In this document: positions 42,280-50,788 of the stretch, in pieces
Numbering within the stretch: the stretch's first letter is position 1
How the letters are laid out: every line of letters starts with the position of its first letter
Origin: Pseudomonas sp. G34
GTDB lineage: Bacteria; Pseudomonadota; Gammaproteobacteria; Pseudomonadales; Pseudomonadaceae
Direction: 5' to 3'
DNA length: 64,000 nt
Assembly: GCF_031119625.1 (NCBI RefSeq)
Contig: NZ_JAVHZV010000029.1
Location: 616,392-680,391 of the forward strand
Notes under the pieces: model-generated
The model's input: the letters and a program-made list of their open reading frames with translations, nothing else
What the model was told of the DNA's origin: nothing
Databases searched by the model: none
Position numbers and translations under genes: made by a program

Positions 42280-44403
42280 TCAGGCCTCGAATTCCGCCTG
42301 CAAGGCGGCGCGCACGCAATGCAGCACGCCTTCTTCCAGGCGACCGGCGAACAGCGGCGCGATCTCCGCTACCGACGGCAACTCACCTTCACCATCGAGA
42401 AAGGCGTCCTGGATCTCGCCAAGCAGCTGCTCGGGCAGATCGAGGGCCTGCTGCAGGGAAATCTGCTGCTCGGCGATGGCTTCGGCCAGCAGGCTGTAGG
42501 CGCTCTTCTGGCTACAGCCCAGTTGGCTGGCGATCTGGGTCGGCGTCATGCCGGCCCGGGCCAGGCTGACCAGTTCGTGGCGCAGATCGACCACTGGCGG
42601 CGGGGTTTCACTGCCGCCCAGCACCTCCAGGAAGGCCTCGCCGTAGCGCTCCAGCTTGCGCGCGCCGACACCACTGACCCGGGCCATTTCCGCCAGGGTG
42701 GTCGGTTTGCTGCGCAGCATTTCCAGCAGCGTGGCGTCCGGGAAGATCACGTAGGGCGGCACGGCGTGCTCCTCGGCCAGGCGTTTGCGCAAGGCGCGCA
42801 GCGCTTCCCACTGCTCGCGCTCGTCACCACGCACCAGTTGCCGCGCCGCACTGCCCGACGCCTTGGCGCTCTGCTGGGGTTTGAGATCGCGGCGCAGCTG
42901 CAGGGTCACCTCGCCGCGCAGCAGCGGCCGGCAGCTGTCGGACAGGCGCAGGCCGCCAAAGCCCTCAAGGTCGACACCCACCAGGCCGCGGGCGACCAGT
43001 TGGCGGAACAGCGAACGCCATTCGCCCTCGCTGAGCGCGCTGCCGACGCCGAACACCGACAAGTGCTGGTGGCCGAGGCCGCGCATCTTCTCGTTGTCGC
43101 GGCCCAGCAGGATGTCCACCAGATGGCCGACACCATAGCGCTGGCCGCTGCGGTAGATGGCCGACAGCGCCTGGCGGGCCGGCTCGGTGGCGTCCCAGGT
43201 CTGCACGCCGTCGGTGCAGTTGTCACAATGCCCGCAGGGCTGCGGCAGCTCCTCGTCGAAATAGGCCAGCAGCACCTGACGGCGGCAGCGGGTTTCCTCG
43301 CACAGCGCCAACATGGCGTCGAGCTTGTGCTGCTCGACACGCTTGTGGCGCTCATCGCCTTCGGAATTGGCCAGCATCTGTTTGAGGAAGATCATGTCCT
43401 GCAGGCCGTAGGCCATCCAGGCGTCCGCCGGCAAGCCATCGCGCCCTGCCCGGCCGGTCTCCTGGTAATAGGCCTCCAGCGACTTGGGCAGGTCCAGGTG
43501 CGCGACGAAGCGCACGTTGGGTTTGTCGATGCCCATGCCAAAGGCGATGGTGGCTACCATGATCAAGCCTTCCTCGTTGAGAAAGCGCTTCTGGTTGAAC
43601 GCCCGCAGCTCGGCCGGCAGGCCTGCGTGATAGGGCAACGCCGGGAAACCCTGCTCGGTCAGAAAGCCCGCCACCTCCTCGACCTTCTTGCGTGACAGGC
43701 AATAGACGATGCCGGCATCGCCCTTGCGCGCCGCCAGGAAGGCCAGCAGCTGCTTGCGCGGCTGCTCCTTGGGTACGATGCGGTAGAAGATGTTGGGCCG
43801 GTCGAAGCTCGACAGAAAGCGCTCGGCATCCTGCAGGTGCAGGCGATTGACGATTTCCTCGCGGGTCCGCATATCGGCGGTCGCCGTCAGGGCGATGCGC
43901 GGCACGTCAGGGAAGAACTCGGCCAGTTGCCCCAGTTGCAGGTATTCCGGACGGAAATCATGCCCCCACTGCGACACGCAGTGGGCTTCGTCGATGGCGA
44001 ACAGGGCGATCTGCAACTGCTGCAGGAACGCCAGCATGCGCGGCTGCACCAGGCGCTCGGGGGCCAGGTAGAGCATCTTGATCTCGCCACGGCGAATACG
44101 CTCGGCAATATCGCGCTGCTGGTCGGCCTCCAGGGTGGAATTCAGCGCCACCGCCGCCACGCCGAGCTCTTCCAGGGTCGCCACCTGGTCGTCCATCAGG
44201 GCGATCAGCGGCGACACCACCACGGCCAGCCCGTCACGCAGCAGCGCCGGCACCTGGAAGCACAGCGACTTCCCGCCGCCGGTGGGCATCAGCACCAACG
44301 CATCGCCGCCGCTGGCCACGCGCTCGATGATCGCGCCCTGGCGACCCCGGAAGCTGTCATAGCCGAATACGTCTTTGAGGATGCGTTGCGCCTGCTCGAG
44401 CAT
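42280..44403 (-). CDS. recQ: ATP-dependent DNA helicase RecQ
   Basis: A 707-residue RecQ. Start MLEQAQRILKDVFGYDSFRG at 44403 follows GGAGA. Helicase motifs: I PTGGGKSLCFQ, II AIDEAHCVSQWGHDFRPEY (DEAH with the aromatic-rich loop), V ATIAFGMGIDKPNVRFV, VI YYQETGRAGRDGLPA. The zinc-binding RQC part has C-x(n)-CGHCDNC, followed by the winged helix. An HRDC domain lies near 525-600. Unlike E. coli RecQ (609 residues), an extra C-terminal helicase-associated HTH region follows (LARAGMTPTQIASQLGCSQK). It acts in recombination repair and replication restart. Confidence 0.95.
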   Translation of the reverse strand: MLEQAQRILKDVFGYDSFRGRQGAIIERVASGGDALVLMPTGGGKSLCFQVPALLRDGLAVVVSPLIALMDDQVATLEELGVAAVALNSTLEADQQRDIAERIRRGEIKMLYLAPERLVQPRMLAFLQQLQIALFAIDEAHCVSQWGHDFRPEYLQLGQLAEFFPDVPRIALTATADMRTREEIVNRLHLQDAERFLSSFDRPNIFYRIVPKEQPRKQLLAFLAARKGDAGIVYCLSRKKVEEVAGFLTEQGFPALPYHAGLPAELRAFNQKRFLNEEGLIMVATIAFGMGIDKPNVRFVAHLDLPKSLEAYYQETGRAGRDGLPADAWMAYGLQDMIFLKQMLANSEGDERHKRVEQHKLDAMLALCEETRCRRQVLLAYFDEELPQPCGHCDNCTDGVQTWDATEPARQALSAIYRSGQRYGVGHLVDILLGRDNEKMRGLGHQHLSVFGVGSALSEGEWRSLFRQLVARGLVGVDLEGFGGLRLSDSCRPLLRGEVTLQLRRDLKPQQSAKASGSAARQLVRGDEREQWEALRALRKRLAEEHAVPPYVIFPDATLLEMLRSKPTTLAEMARVSGVGARKLERYGEAFLEVLGGSETPPPVVDLRHELVSLARAGMTPTQIASQLGCSQKSAYSLLAEAIAEQQISLQQALDLPEQLLGEIQDAFLDGEGELPSVAEIAPLFAGRLEEGVLHCVRAALQAEFEA

Positions 44404-44634
44404 GTAGGGTCTCCGAATCAAGCGGGGCATTATACGCACCTGAGCTGCAAGGTGCGGCCTTGGCAGCGCTCTTTACCTGCAACTCTGGCCGACTGCGCCG
44501 GTCTGCACTAGAGCACGGCTGAAAAGCCCGGGCCAGGCAGCCGCTGCCTTTTCCGGGCGCTGCAACGTAACGCAGATAGTTTTTCAACAGCCTGCTAGAA
44601 TCCAGCCTCGTTTACTTTTCCAAGGTAGCCACCG

Positions 44635-45222
44635 ATGTCCTTCGCCGAGCAACTGTCCCGCCTGCAAGCCTTTCTCGATGCCGATGACCTGCACGAAGAG
44701 GCTCTGGACTATGTCGCCGCCCATGGCTATCTGACGGCTCTGTCCATCTGCCCGGAAAAGATCGAGCCGCGCGAGTGGATCGACGCCCTGTTCTCCGAGC
44801 CGCCGCACTACCGCAGCGACGAGGAGCGCGACGATATCGAAGCCACCCTGATCCAGCTGCAGGCCCATATCGCCCGCCAACTGGCCAGCGACGACGAGCC
44901 GGAAGTGCCGTGCGACCTGGACCTGGGTGACGAGCCGGACGACTCCGACCTGCGCGGCTGGTGCATCGGTTTCATGGAAGGGGTGTTCCTGCGCGAAAGC
45001 GTCTGGTTCGACGACGCCGAAGACGAGGTCAGCGAGTTGCTGCTACCGATCATGGTCGGTTCGGGCCTGTTCGACGAGCAGCCGGAGTTCGCCGAGATCG
45101 CCCGCGACCGCGACCTGGTCGACAGCATGGTCGATCAGATCCCCGAGCTGCTGACCGCGCTGTTCCTGCTGTGCAACGCCCCCGACGAGAAGCCGGCGCT
45201 GCTCAAGCCTCGCCCACATTGA
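44635..45222 (+). CDS. YecA/YgfB-family (UPF0149) protein
   Basis: A 195-residue acidic, all-helical protein of the UPF0149 family. SFAEQLSRLQAFLDADDLHE opens it, ALDYVAAHGYLTALSICPE is the conserved YecA core, and RGWCIGFMEGVF is the second. Many YecA proteins end in a zinc-binding SEC-C motif; this one does not. Function is unproven. It is divergent from recQ (231 bp) and 16 bp before the YbaN-like gene, so the two are probably cotranscribed. Confidence 0.85.
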   Translation: MSFAEQLSRLQAFLDADDLHEEALDYVAAHGYLTALSICPEKIEPREWIDALFSEPPHYRSDEERDDIEATLIQLQAHIARQLASDDEPEVPCDLDLGDEPDDSDLRGWCIGFMEGVFLRESVWFDDAEDEVSELLLPIMVGSGLFDEQPEFAEIARDRDLVDSMVDQIPELLTALFLLCNAPDEKPALLKPRPH

Positions 45223-45238
45223 TGGCGACGCCATCGTC

Positions 45239-45640
45239 ATGGCGCGCGAACCCTTCGAAACCCGCAACCCGCTGCTGCGCTACTGCCTGCTGACCATCGG
45301 CTGGCTGAGCGTGGCGCTGGGCGTGCTTGGCATCTTCCTGCCGCTATTGCCCACCACCCCGTTCCTGCTGTTGGCTGCGGCATGCTTCATGCGCAGCTCG
45401 AAGCGCTTCTACCTGTGGCTGGTGGAACACCCGCGCCTGGGGCCATGGATTCGCGACTACCTGGCCGGCGAAGGTATCCCGCGCAAGGCGAAGATCTACG
45501 CCATCGGCCTGATGTGGCTGAGTATCGGCATTTCCTGCGCGCTGGTGCCGCTGATCTGGGCGCGGCTGTTCATGCTGACCAGTGCCGTGCTGGTCAGCCT
45601 GTACATCCTCAAGCAGAAGACCCTGCCGGATCGCCACTGA
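45239..45640 (+). CDS. YbaN/DUF454 inner-membrane protein
   Basis: A 133-residue membrane protein with helices near 14-35 (LLTIGWLSVALGVLGIFLPL) and 88-125. The LPTTPFLLLAAACFMRSSKRFYLWL segment is the DUF454 signature. The function of the family is unknown. Its stop codon coincides with the start of a direct repeat (45637), the second copy of which is at 45924. Confidence 0.88.
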   Translation: MAREPFETRNPLLRYCLLTIGWLSVALGVLGIFLPLLPTTPFLLLAAACFMRSSKRFYLWLVEHPRLGPWIRDYLAGEGIPRKAKIYAIGLMWLSIGISCALVPLIWARLFMLTSAVLVSLYILKQKTLPDRH

Positions 45641-45754
45641 ACGGCCGCTAGCGCCTCGCCCGCAAGGCGAGTGTGGTATCACACATCAGATGGCGTATCC
45701 GAGCGATTGGCCTGAGCGGTCGCTTAAAGGCAAAAGCAGCCGTTCGCCGATCCA

Positions 45755-45808
45755 CTGTGGGAGCGCGCCATGCGCGCGAAAAATCGCGGGCATGGCCCGC
45801 TCCCACAG
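45755..45808. repeat. REP palindrome
   Basis: CTGTGGGAGCGCGCCATGCG pairs with GCATGGCCCGCTCCCACAG across a short loop. Same family as 30266-30329 and the units near 50.0-50.5 kb. Confidence 0.85.
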
Positions 45809-45830
45809 ATAATCACCAGTGCATAACTTC

Positions 45831-45920
45831 GTAGGGTGGATGACGCTCTTTTCATCCACCGTTGCGATCACGGGGTGGTGGACGGGTCGGGCCGCGTAGG
45901 TGAAGCGTCGTCCACCCTAC
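45831..45920. repeat. GTAGGGTGG-type palindrome (second copy)
   Basis: Arms GTAGGGTGGATGACGCT and AGCGTCGTCCACCCTAC flank an imperfect central part; an inner CATCCACC/GGTGG pair is also visible. It matches the core at 20080-20155 but carries an extra GTCGGGCCGCGTAGGT-like insertion near 45885-45900. Confidence 0.85.
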
Positions 45921-46022
45921 GAACTGAACGGCCGCTAGCGCCTCGCCCGCAAGGCGAGTGTGGTGTCACACATCAGATGGCGGCCTGAGTGGTCGCTCAA
46001 AGGTAGAAGCGGCCGGTGGCAT

Positions 46023-46088
46023 GTAGGAGGGCTTTAGCCCCGAGCTTTATTGGGGGTGCAAAGAGCTCGGGGCTAAAGCCCCTCCTAC
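46023..46088. repeat. GTAGGAGGGCTTTAGCC-type palindrome
   Basis: GTAGGAGGGCTTTAGCCCCG pairs with CGGGGCTAAAGCCCCTCCTAC around an AT-rich loop. It is the same palindrome type as the core at 54678-54745 and is preceded by the AGAAGCGGCCGG module. Confidence 0.85.
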
Positions 46089-46187
46089 GGATTATGCGAA
46101 CGATCGCTTCCGCCACGTGGCTGCCACCCCACATCAAGACGCCTCTGGCCAGGCTTCAGCAACGCGCTCCAGCCCCAGAAAGCGCGC

Positions 46188-47681
46188 CTATCGCACATCC
46201 CTCTCGAACGCCGCCTCCAGCGCATCGTTGAGGGTGCGCAGCACCTTGACCCGGGCGTACTGCTTGTCGTTGGCCTCGACCAGGGTCCAGGGCGCCAGGC
46301 GGGTGCTGGTACGGTCGACCATATCGCCAACGGCCTCCCGGTACAGCGGCCACTTCTCACGGTTGCGCCAATCTTCCTCGGTGATCTTGAAGCGCTTGAC
46401 CGGGTTGCTCTCGCGCTCACGAAAACGCTGCAACTGGGTCTGCTCATCGATGGCCAGCCAGAACTTCACCAGCACCACGCCGGCGTTGCTCAACTGCTCC
46501 TCGAAATCATTGATCTCGCCATAGGCACGCAACCAGTCCTCGGGCGCGCAGAAGCCCTCCACCCGTTCCACCAGCACCCGGCCATACCAGGAACGGTCGA
46601 ACACGGTGAACTTGCCGCGGGCCGGAATATGTCGCCAGAAACGCCACAGGTAGGGCTGCGCACGCTCCTCATCGGTCGGCGCCGCAACCGGCACGATGCG
46701 GTACTGGCGCGGGTCCAGCGCCGCCGCGACACGGCGAATCGCCCCGCCCTTGCCGGCGGCGTCGTTGCCTTCGAACACCGCCACTAGGGCGTGGCGGCGC
46801 ATACGCTTGTCGCGCATCAACTGGGCCAGGCGCGCCTGCTCACGCACCAGCTGGTCACGGTAGTCGGCCTTGGCCAGGCTCAGCCGCATATCCAGGCTGT
46901 CGAGCAGGCTGCGTTGATCGGTGCGCGTCATCAAGGGCGTGGCGTGTGGCAACGGCGCCCGTTCGGTGTTGCTGCGCAGCGCTGCCTGCAGGCCTTCGAG
47001 CAAGATGCGCCCGACCGTCAGGCTACGATAATTGGCATCGGCGCCCGCCACGATGTACCAGGGCGAGTAATCACGGCTGGTGCGCCGCAACACGTCTTCG
47101 CCAGCGCGCACGAACTTGTCGTAGGTCTTCGACTGCTGCCAGTCCAGCGGGCTCAGGCGCCAGCTGTGCAGCGGATCATCCTTGAGGCTTTCCAGCCGGC
47201 CGAGCATCTGCTTCTTGGACAGGTGGAACCAGAACTTGAAGATCAGCGTGCCCTCGTTGCAGAGCATCTGCTCCAGGCCCAGCGCCCCTTCGATGGCGCC
47301 GTTGAGCTGATCCTTCTTCAGGTCGCCGTGCACCCGGCCCTGCAGCATCTGGCTGTACCAGTTGCCGAAGAAGATGCCGATGCGTCCCTTGGGTGGCAGC
47401 TGCCGCCAGTACCGCCAGGCAGGCGGCCGGGCCAGTTCCTCGTCGGTCTGCTGGTCGAAGGTGCTGACCTGGATGAGCCGTGGATCCATCCACTCGTTGA
47501 GCAGCTTGACCGTCTCGCCCTTGCCCGCCCCCTCGATACCATTGATGAGGATGATCACCGCATGGCGGCCCTGCTCGCGCAGTGCGTACTGCACCTCGAG
47601 CAACGCCTCGCGCAGCACCTGCTCTTCGGCGGCGAACGTGGCCTTGTCGATGACGTGGTCGATCTCGGCGGACTCGAACAT
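46188..47681 (-). CDS. pap: Polyphosphate:AMP phosphotransferase
   Basis: A 497-residue two-domain PPK2 (class II). Each half has a P-loop: NGIEGAGKGETVK near residue 50 and FEGNDAAGKGGAIRR near 310. Other PPK2 motifs include FDRSWYGRVLVERVEG and GIFFGNWYSQMLQG. It transfers phosphate from polyphosphate to AMP to make ADP; in Pap proteins the C-terminal half is catalytic. The ATG at 47681 (MFESAEIDHVIDKATFAAEE) has AGAGGTG upstream and is preferred to a GTG six bases earlier. It is divergent from mnmC. Confidence 0.93.
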   Translation of the reverse strand: MFESAEIDHVIDKATFAAEEQVLREALLEVQYALREQGRHAVIILINGIEGAGKGETVKLLNEWMDPRLIQVSTFDQQTDEELARPPAWRYWRQLPPKGRIGIFFGNWYSQMLQGRVHGDLKKDQLNGAIEGALGLEQMLCNEGTLIFKFWFHLSKKQMLGRLESLKDDPLHSWRLSPLDWQQSKTYDKFVRAGEDVLRRTSRDYSPWYIVAGADANYRSLTVGRILLEGLQAALRSNTERAPLPHATPLMTRTDQRSLLDSLDMRLSLAKADYRDQLVREQARLAQLMRDKRMRRHALVAVFEGNDAAGKGGAIRRVAAALDPRQYRIVPVAAPTDEERAQPYLWRFWRHIPARGKFTVFDRSWYGRVLVERVEGFCAPEDWLRAYGEINDFEEQLSNAGVVLVKFWLAIDEQTQLQRFRERESNPVKRFKITEEDWRNREKWPLYREAVGDMVDRTSTRLAPWTLVEANDKQYARVKVLRTLNDALEAAFERDVR

Positions 47682-47826
47682 AAGCACCTCTTCCTGAACG
47701 GTGTACGCAGACTAGGTGCCGTTTAGCGATTAGCGCAAGCACCGATATACCGCAACACGCCGCCGCATCACCGCCGCGCCCAGGCCCTGTTAGAATCGCC
47801 GCCCTGCCCGCCACAGACACCCGACC

Positions 47827-49785
47827 ATGGCCGATCAATACGCACAGCTCGACTGGGACGAACAGGGCCTGCCCTCCTCGCGCCAGTATGACGATGTCTA
47901 CTTCTCCCGGGAAAATGGTCTGGAAGAAACGCGCTACGTATTTCTCGACAACAACGACCTGCCACGGCGCTTCGCCGCGCTGGCGGCGGGCGAGCAGCTG
48001 GTGATCGGTGAAACCGGCTTCGGTACCGGGATGAATTTCCTTTGTGCCTGGCAACTGTTCGACCAGCAGGCCCCCGCGGGGGCGCGCTTGCACTTCGTCA
48101 GCGTGGAGAAGCACCCACTGAGCGAGGCCGACCTGCAGCGCACGCTTGCGCTGTGGCCCTCCCTGCAGGCCTACAGCGAGCAATTGCTGGGCGCCTATGG
48201 CTGCCTGAACCCGGGCTTCCAGCGCCTGCTGTTCGATGACGGCCGCGTGGTGCTGACCCTGCTGATCGGCGACGCCCTGGCCATGCTGCCGCAGCTCGAT
48301 GCACGCATCGATGCCTGGTTTCTCGACGGCTTCGCACCCTCGAAAAACCCCGAGATGTGGACGCCCGAGCTGTTCGCCCAATTGGCACGACTGAGCGCGC
48401 CGGGCACCACCCTGGGCACTTTCACGGCAACCGGCTACGTGCGCCGCGCCCTGGTCGAAGCGGGCTTCGCGATGAAGCGGGTACCGGGCCTCGGCAAGAA
48501 ATGGGAGGTGATGTGCGGCGCCTTCACCGGCGCAGCCAGCAGCCAGACAAAGCCCTGGTTCGCGCGGCCGGCCGAGCGCCACCCAGAACGGAACGCCCTG
48601 GTGATCGGCGCCGGGCTGGCCGGCTGCGCCACCGCTGCCAGCCTGGCCAGACGCGGCTGGCAGGTCAGCGTGCTGGAGCGCCATGGCGCGGCGGCCCAGG
48701 AAGCCTCGGGCAACCCCCAGGGCGTTCTGTACCTCAAGCTGTCCGCCCATGGCACGGCGCTGTCGCGGCTGATCGTCGATGGCTTCGGTTACACCCGCCG
48801 GCTGCTCGAGCGCCTGCACAAGGGGTTGGATTGGGATGATTGCGGCGTGCTGCAACTGGCCTTCGACGAACGCGAAGCCGGGCGCCAGGCCAAGCTTGCG
48901 GCCGCCTTCCCGAGCACGCTGCTCACCCCACTGGATCGCGCCCAGGCCGAACGGCAAGCCGGCATCGCCCTGGCCAGCGGCGGCTTGTTCTACCCCGATG
49001 CCGGCTGGGTGCACCCGCCGGCGCTATGCGCGCAATTGCTCGACCATCCCGCAATCCGCCTGCACTGCCACCAGGAGGCGCTGAGCCTGAAACGCATCGA
49101 CGGCCAATGGCAGGCGCTAAGCGGCGACCAGCTACTGGCCGAAGCGCCGGTGGTGGTGATCTGCAGCGCCGCCGATACGGTTCGTTTCGAACAGACGGCG
49201 CACCTGCCGCTCAAGCGCATCCGCGGGCAGATCAGCCGGTTGCCGGCGTCACAACGCAGCGCCGCGCTGAGTACCGTAGTCTGCGCCGAGGGTTATGTAG
49301 CACCGGCGCGTCAGGGCGAGCACACCCTGGGCGCCAGCTTCAACTTCGACAGCGACGACCTGACGCCAAGCAGCGCCGAACACGCCAGCAACCTGAACCT
49401 GCTACGGGAAATTTCCAGCGACCTGGCCGAGCGCCTCGAAGCCGATAAGCTCGACCCGGCCACGCTGCAAGGCCGCGCCGCCTTTCGTTGCACCAGCCCG
49501 GACTACCTGCCGATCATCGGCCCCTTGGCCGACGCCGAGCAGTTCGCGCAGGCCTATGCCGTGCTGGCCCGTGACGCCCGCCAGGTGCCGCCGATTCCCT
49601 GCCCCTGGCAGAGAGGCCTGTACATCAACAGCGGCCACGGCTCCCGCGGCCTGATCACCGCGCCGCTGTCCGGCGAACTGATCGCCGCCTGGCTGGAAGA
49701 CGAGCCGCTGCCAGTCCCCAGCGACGTCGCCGAGGGCTGCCACCCCAACCGCTTTATGCTGCGCCAGTTGATTCGCAAAGGCTGA
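47827..49785 (+). CDS. mnmC: Bifunctional tRNA mnm5s2U34 biosynthesis protein MnmC
   Basis: A 652-residue fusion. Residues ~1-245 form the SAM-dependent MnmD/C2 methyltransferase (GETGFGTGMNFLCAWQLF, and DAWFLDGFAPSKNPEMWTPE, the nm5U site). Residues ~255-640 form an FAD-dependent oxidoreductase, with the dinucleotide fold ALVIGAGLAGCATAASLARR and the C-terminal FRCTSPDYLPIIGP and GHGSRGLITAPLSGE. It converts cmnm5s2U34 to nm5s2U34 and then mnm5s2U34 in tRNA wobble positions. No truncation is seen. Confidence 0.95.
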   Translation: MADQYAQLDWDEQGLPSSRQYDDVYFSRENGLEETRYVFLDNNDLPRRFAALAAGEQLVIGETGFGTGMNFLCAWQLFDQQAPAGARLHFVSVEKHPLSEADLQRTLALWPSLQAYSEQLLGAYGCLNPGFQRLLFDDGRVVLTLLIGDALAMLPQLDARIDAWFLDGFAPSKNPEMWTPELFAQLARLSAPGTTLGTFTATGYVRRALVEAGFAMKRVPGLGKKWEVMCGAFTGAASSQTKPWFARPAERHPERNALVIGAGLAGCATAASLARRGWQVSVLERHGAAAQEASGNPQGVLYLKLSAHGTALSRLIVDGFGYTRRLLERLHKGLDWDDCGVLQLAFDEREAGRQAKLAAAFPSTLLTPLDRAQAERQAGIALASGGLFYPDAGWVHPPALCAQLLDHPAIRLHCHQEALSLKRIDGQWQALSGDQLLAEAPVVVICSAADTVRFEQTAHLPLKRIRGQISRLPASQRSAALSTVVCAEGYVAPARQGEHTLGASFNFDSDDLTPSSAEHASNLNLLREISSDLAERLEADKLDPATLQGRAAFRCTSPDYLPIIGPLADAEQFAQAYAVLARDARQVPPIPCPWQRGLYINSGHGSRGLITAPLSGELIAAWLEDEPLPVPSDVAEGCHPNRFMLRQLIRKG

Positions 49786-49829
49786 GCGCGCCGCTGGCCA
49801 ACCGCGCATTGCCTATAAAAAAGCAGGCT

Positions 49830-50541
49830 ACCCAATCGCGGGCATGGATCGGGCGTGCTCGCCACCGGTTGTGTCAGCAGGGCCATGCCCACGGATTGTT
49901 CGGGCGCATGGCGTCCTCCCACAGGGCCGGTTGAATCTGCAAGTGATTGCGCCGATTCAAACGGCTCGGCGTTACCAGCGCCGCACCTTGCCGCTCTATC
50001 AACGCGAACGTGTGGGAGCGGGCCATGCCCGCGAAGCGATAGCGGCCTCTGCCGCGAAGTCAGCAACCTGCAGCCGCAGGATGGGGCGAGCCGCGTCGGT
50101 GAAACCCATCAAGTTCGATAGCTTTCAGCCCCTCACCCTATGCCGAATCACCAGGTGCTGGCCCTGCACAAATCGCGGGCATGGACTGGGCGTCCCCGCC
50201 CCGCCCCAAAAACCCAGGCGAGCGCACCTCACTCCTAGTTGTCATCACTCACTTTTACTGTGGGAGCGGGCCATGCCCGCGAAGCGATAGTGGCCTCTGC
50301 CGCGAAGTCAGCAACCTGCAGCCGCAGGATGGGGCGGGCCGCGTAGGTGAACCCATCAAGCGATAGCTTTCAGCCCCTCACCCTATGCCGAGTCACCAGG
50401 TGCAGGCCCTGCACAAATCGCGGGCATGGACTGGGCGCCCCCGCCCGCTCCCAAAAACCCAGGCGAGCGCACCTCACTCCTAGTTGTCATCACTCACTTT
50501 TACTGTGGGAGCGGGCCATGCCCGCGAAGCGATAGCGGCCA
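49830..50541 (+). repeat. REP array with tandem ~245-bp duplication
   Basis: The 1,003-bp gap between mnmC and asnO holds degenerate REP fragments (around 49830-49930) and then a tandem repeat. Unit 1 is 50012-50259 (248 bp), unit 2 is 50260-50504 (245 bp), and a third partial unit begins at 50505 and diverges after about 36 bases. Each unit starts GTGGGAGCGGGCCATGCCCG and ends with TAGTTGTCATCACTCACTTT. Apparent reading frames here repeat with the unit and are not genes. No gene was found in the rest up to 50788. Confidence 0.88.
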
Positions 50542-50632
50542 TACCACACGACCAGAATCATCAGGCTCCCAGGCCGCCCCAGGGCATTTTATTGAACGTT
50601 CGCCGCACATCGGGACTCGAAAAAGCTCGAGC

Positions 50633-50668
50633 CTGCTGCGCTGACCAAGTTGCGCGCAGCAGCTTTTT
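50633..50668 (+). terminator. Strong hairpin with T-run upstream of asnO
   Basis: CTGCTGCGC (50633-50641) pairs with GCGCAGCAG (50654-50662), followed by CTTTTT. It ends ~120 bases before asnO. It could end read-through from the repeat region or act as an attenuator in a long asnO leader; the sequence cannot decide. Confidence 0.75.
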
Positions 50669-50788
50669 CACTGCTCGATCGTCTCCGGCGCGCCCTGGAG
50701 CGCACTGGAACTCAGAACCGGTACAACACTGGTACGGACTGACGTTAAGGAGGAACAGAGCCCAGGAAACATGCGGGCTTTATAAACT

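Larger units (their letters stand above)
45637..46016 (+). repeat. Direct repeat pair bracketing two palindromes
   Basis: A ~95-bp segment starting CTGAACGGCCGCTAGCGCCT at 45637 recurs at 45924-46016, with matching CTCGCCCGCAAGGCGAG hairpin, TCACACATCAGATGGCG and the AAAGGYARAAGCRGCCG module. Copy 1 begins in the stop region of the YbaN-like gene. Between the copies lie a REP palindrome and a GTAGGGTGG-type palindrome. This suggests duplication of the gene-end segment during insertion or recombination of repeats. With the hairpin at 46023 it accounts for most of the 547-bp gap before 46188. Confidence 0.75.

Noticed and set aside
50012..50541. Repeats at 245-bp spacing considered as a CRISPR or coding repeat
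   Set aside because: Whole units are duplicated head to tail without short repeats and unique spacers, and the apparent frames repeat with the unit. It is REP-derived DNA.
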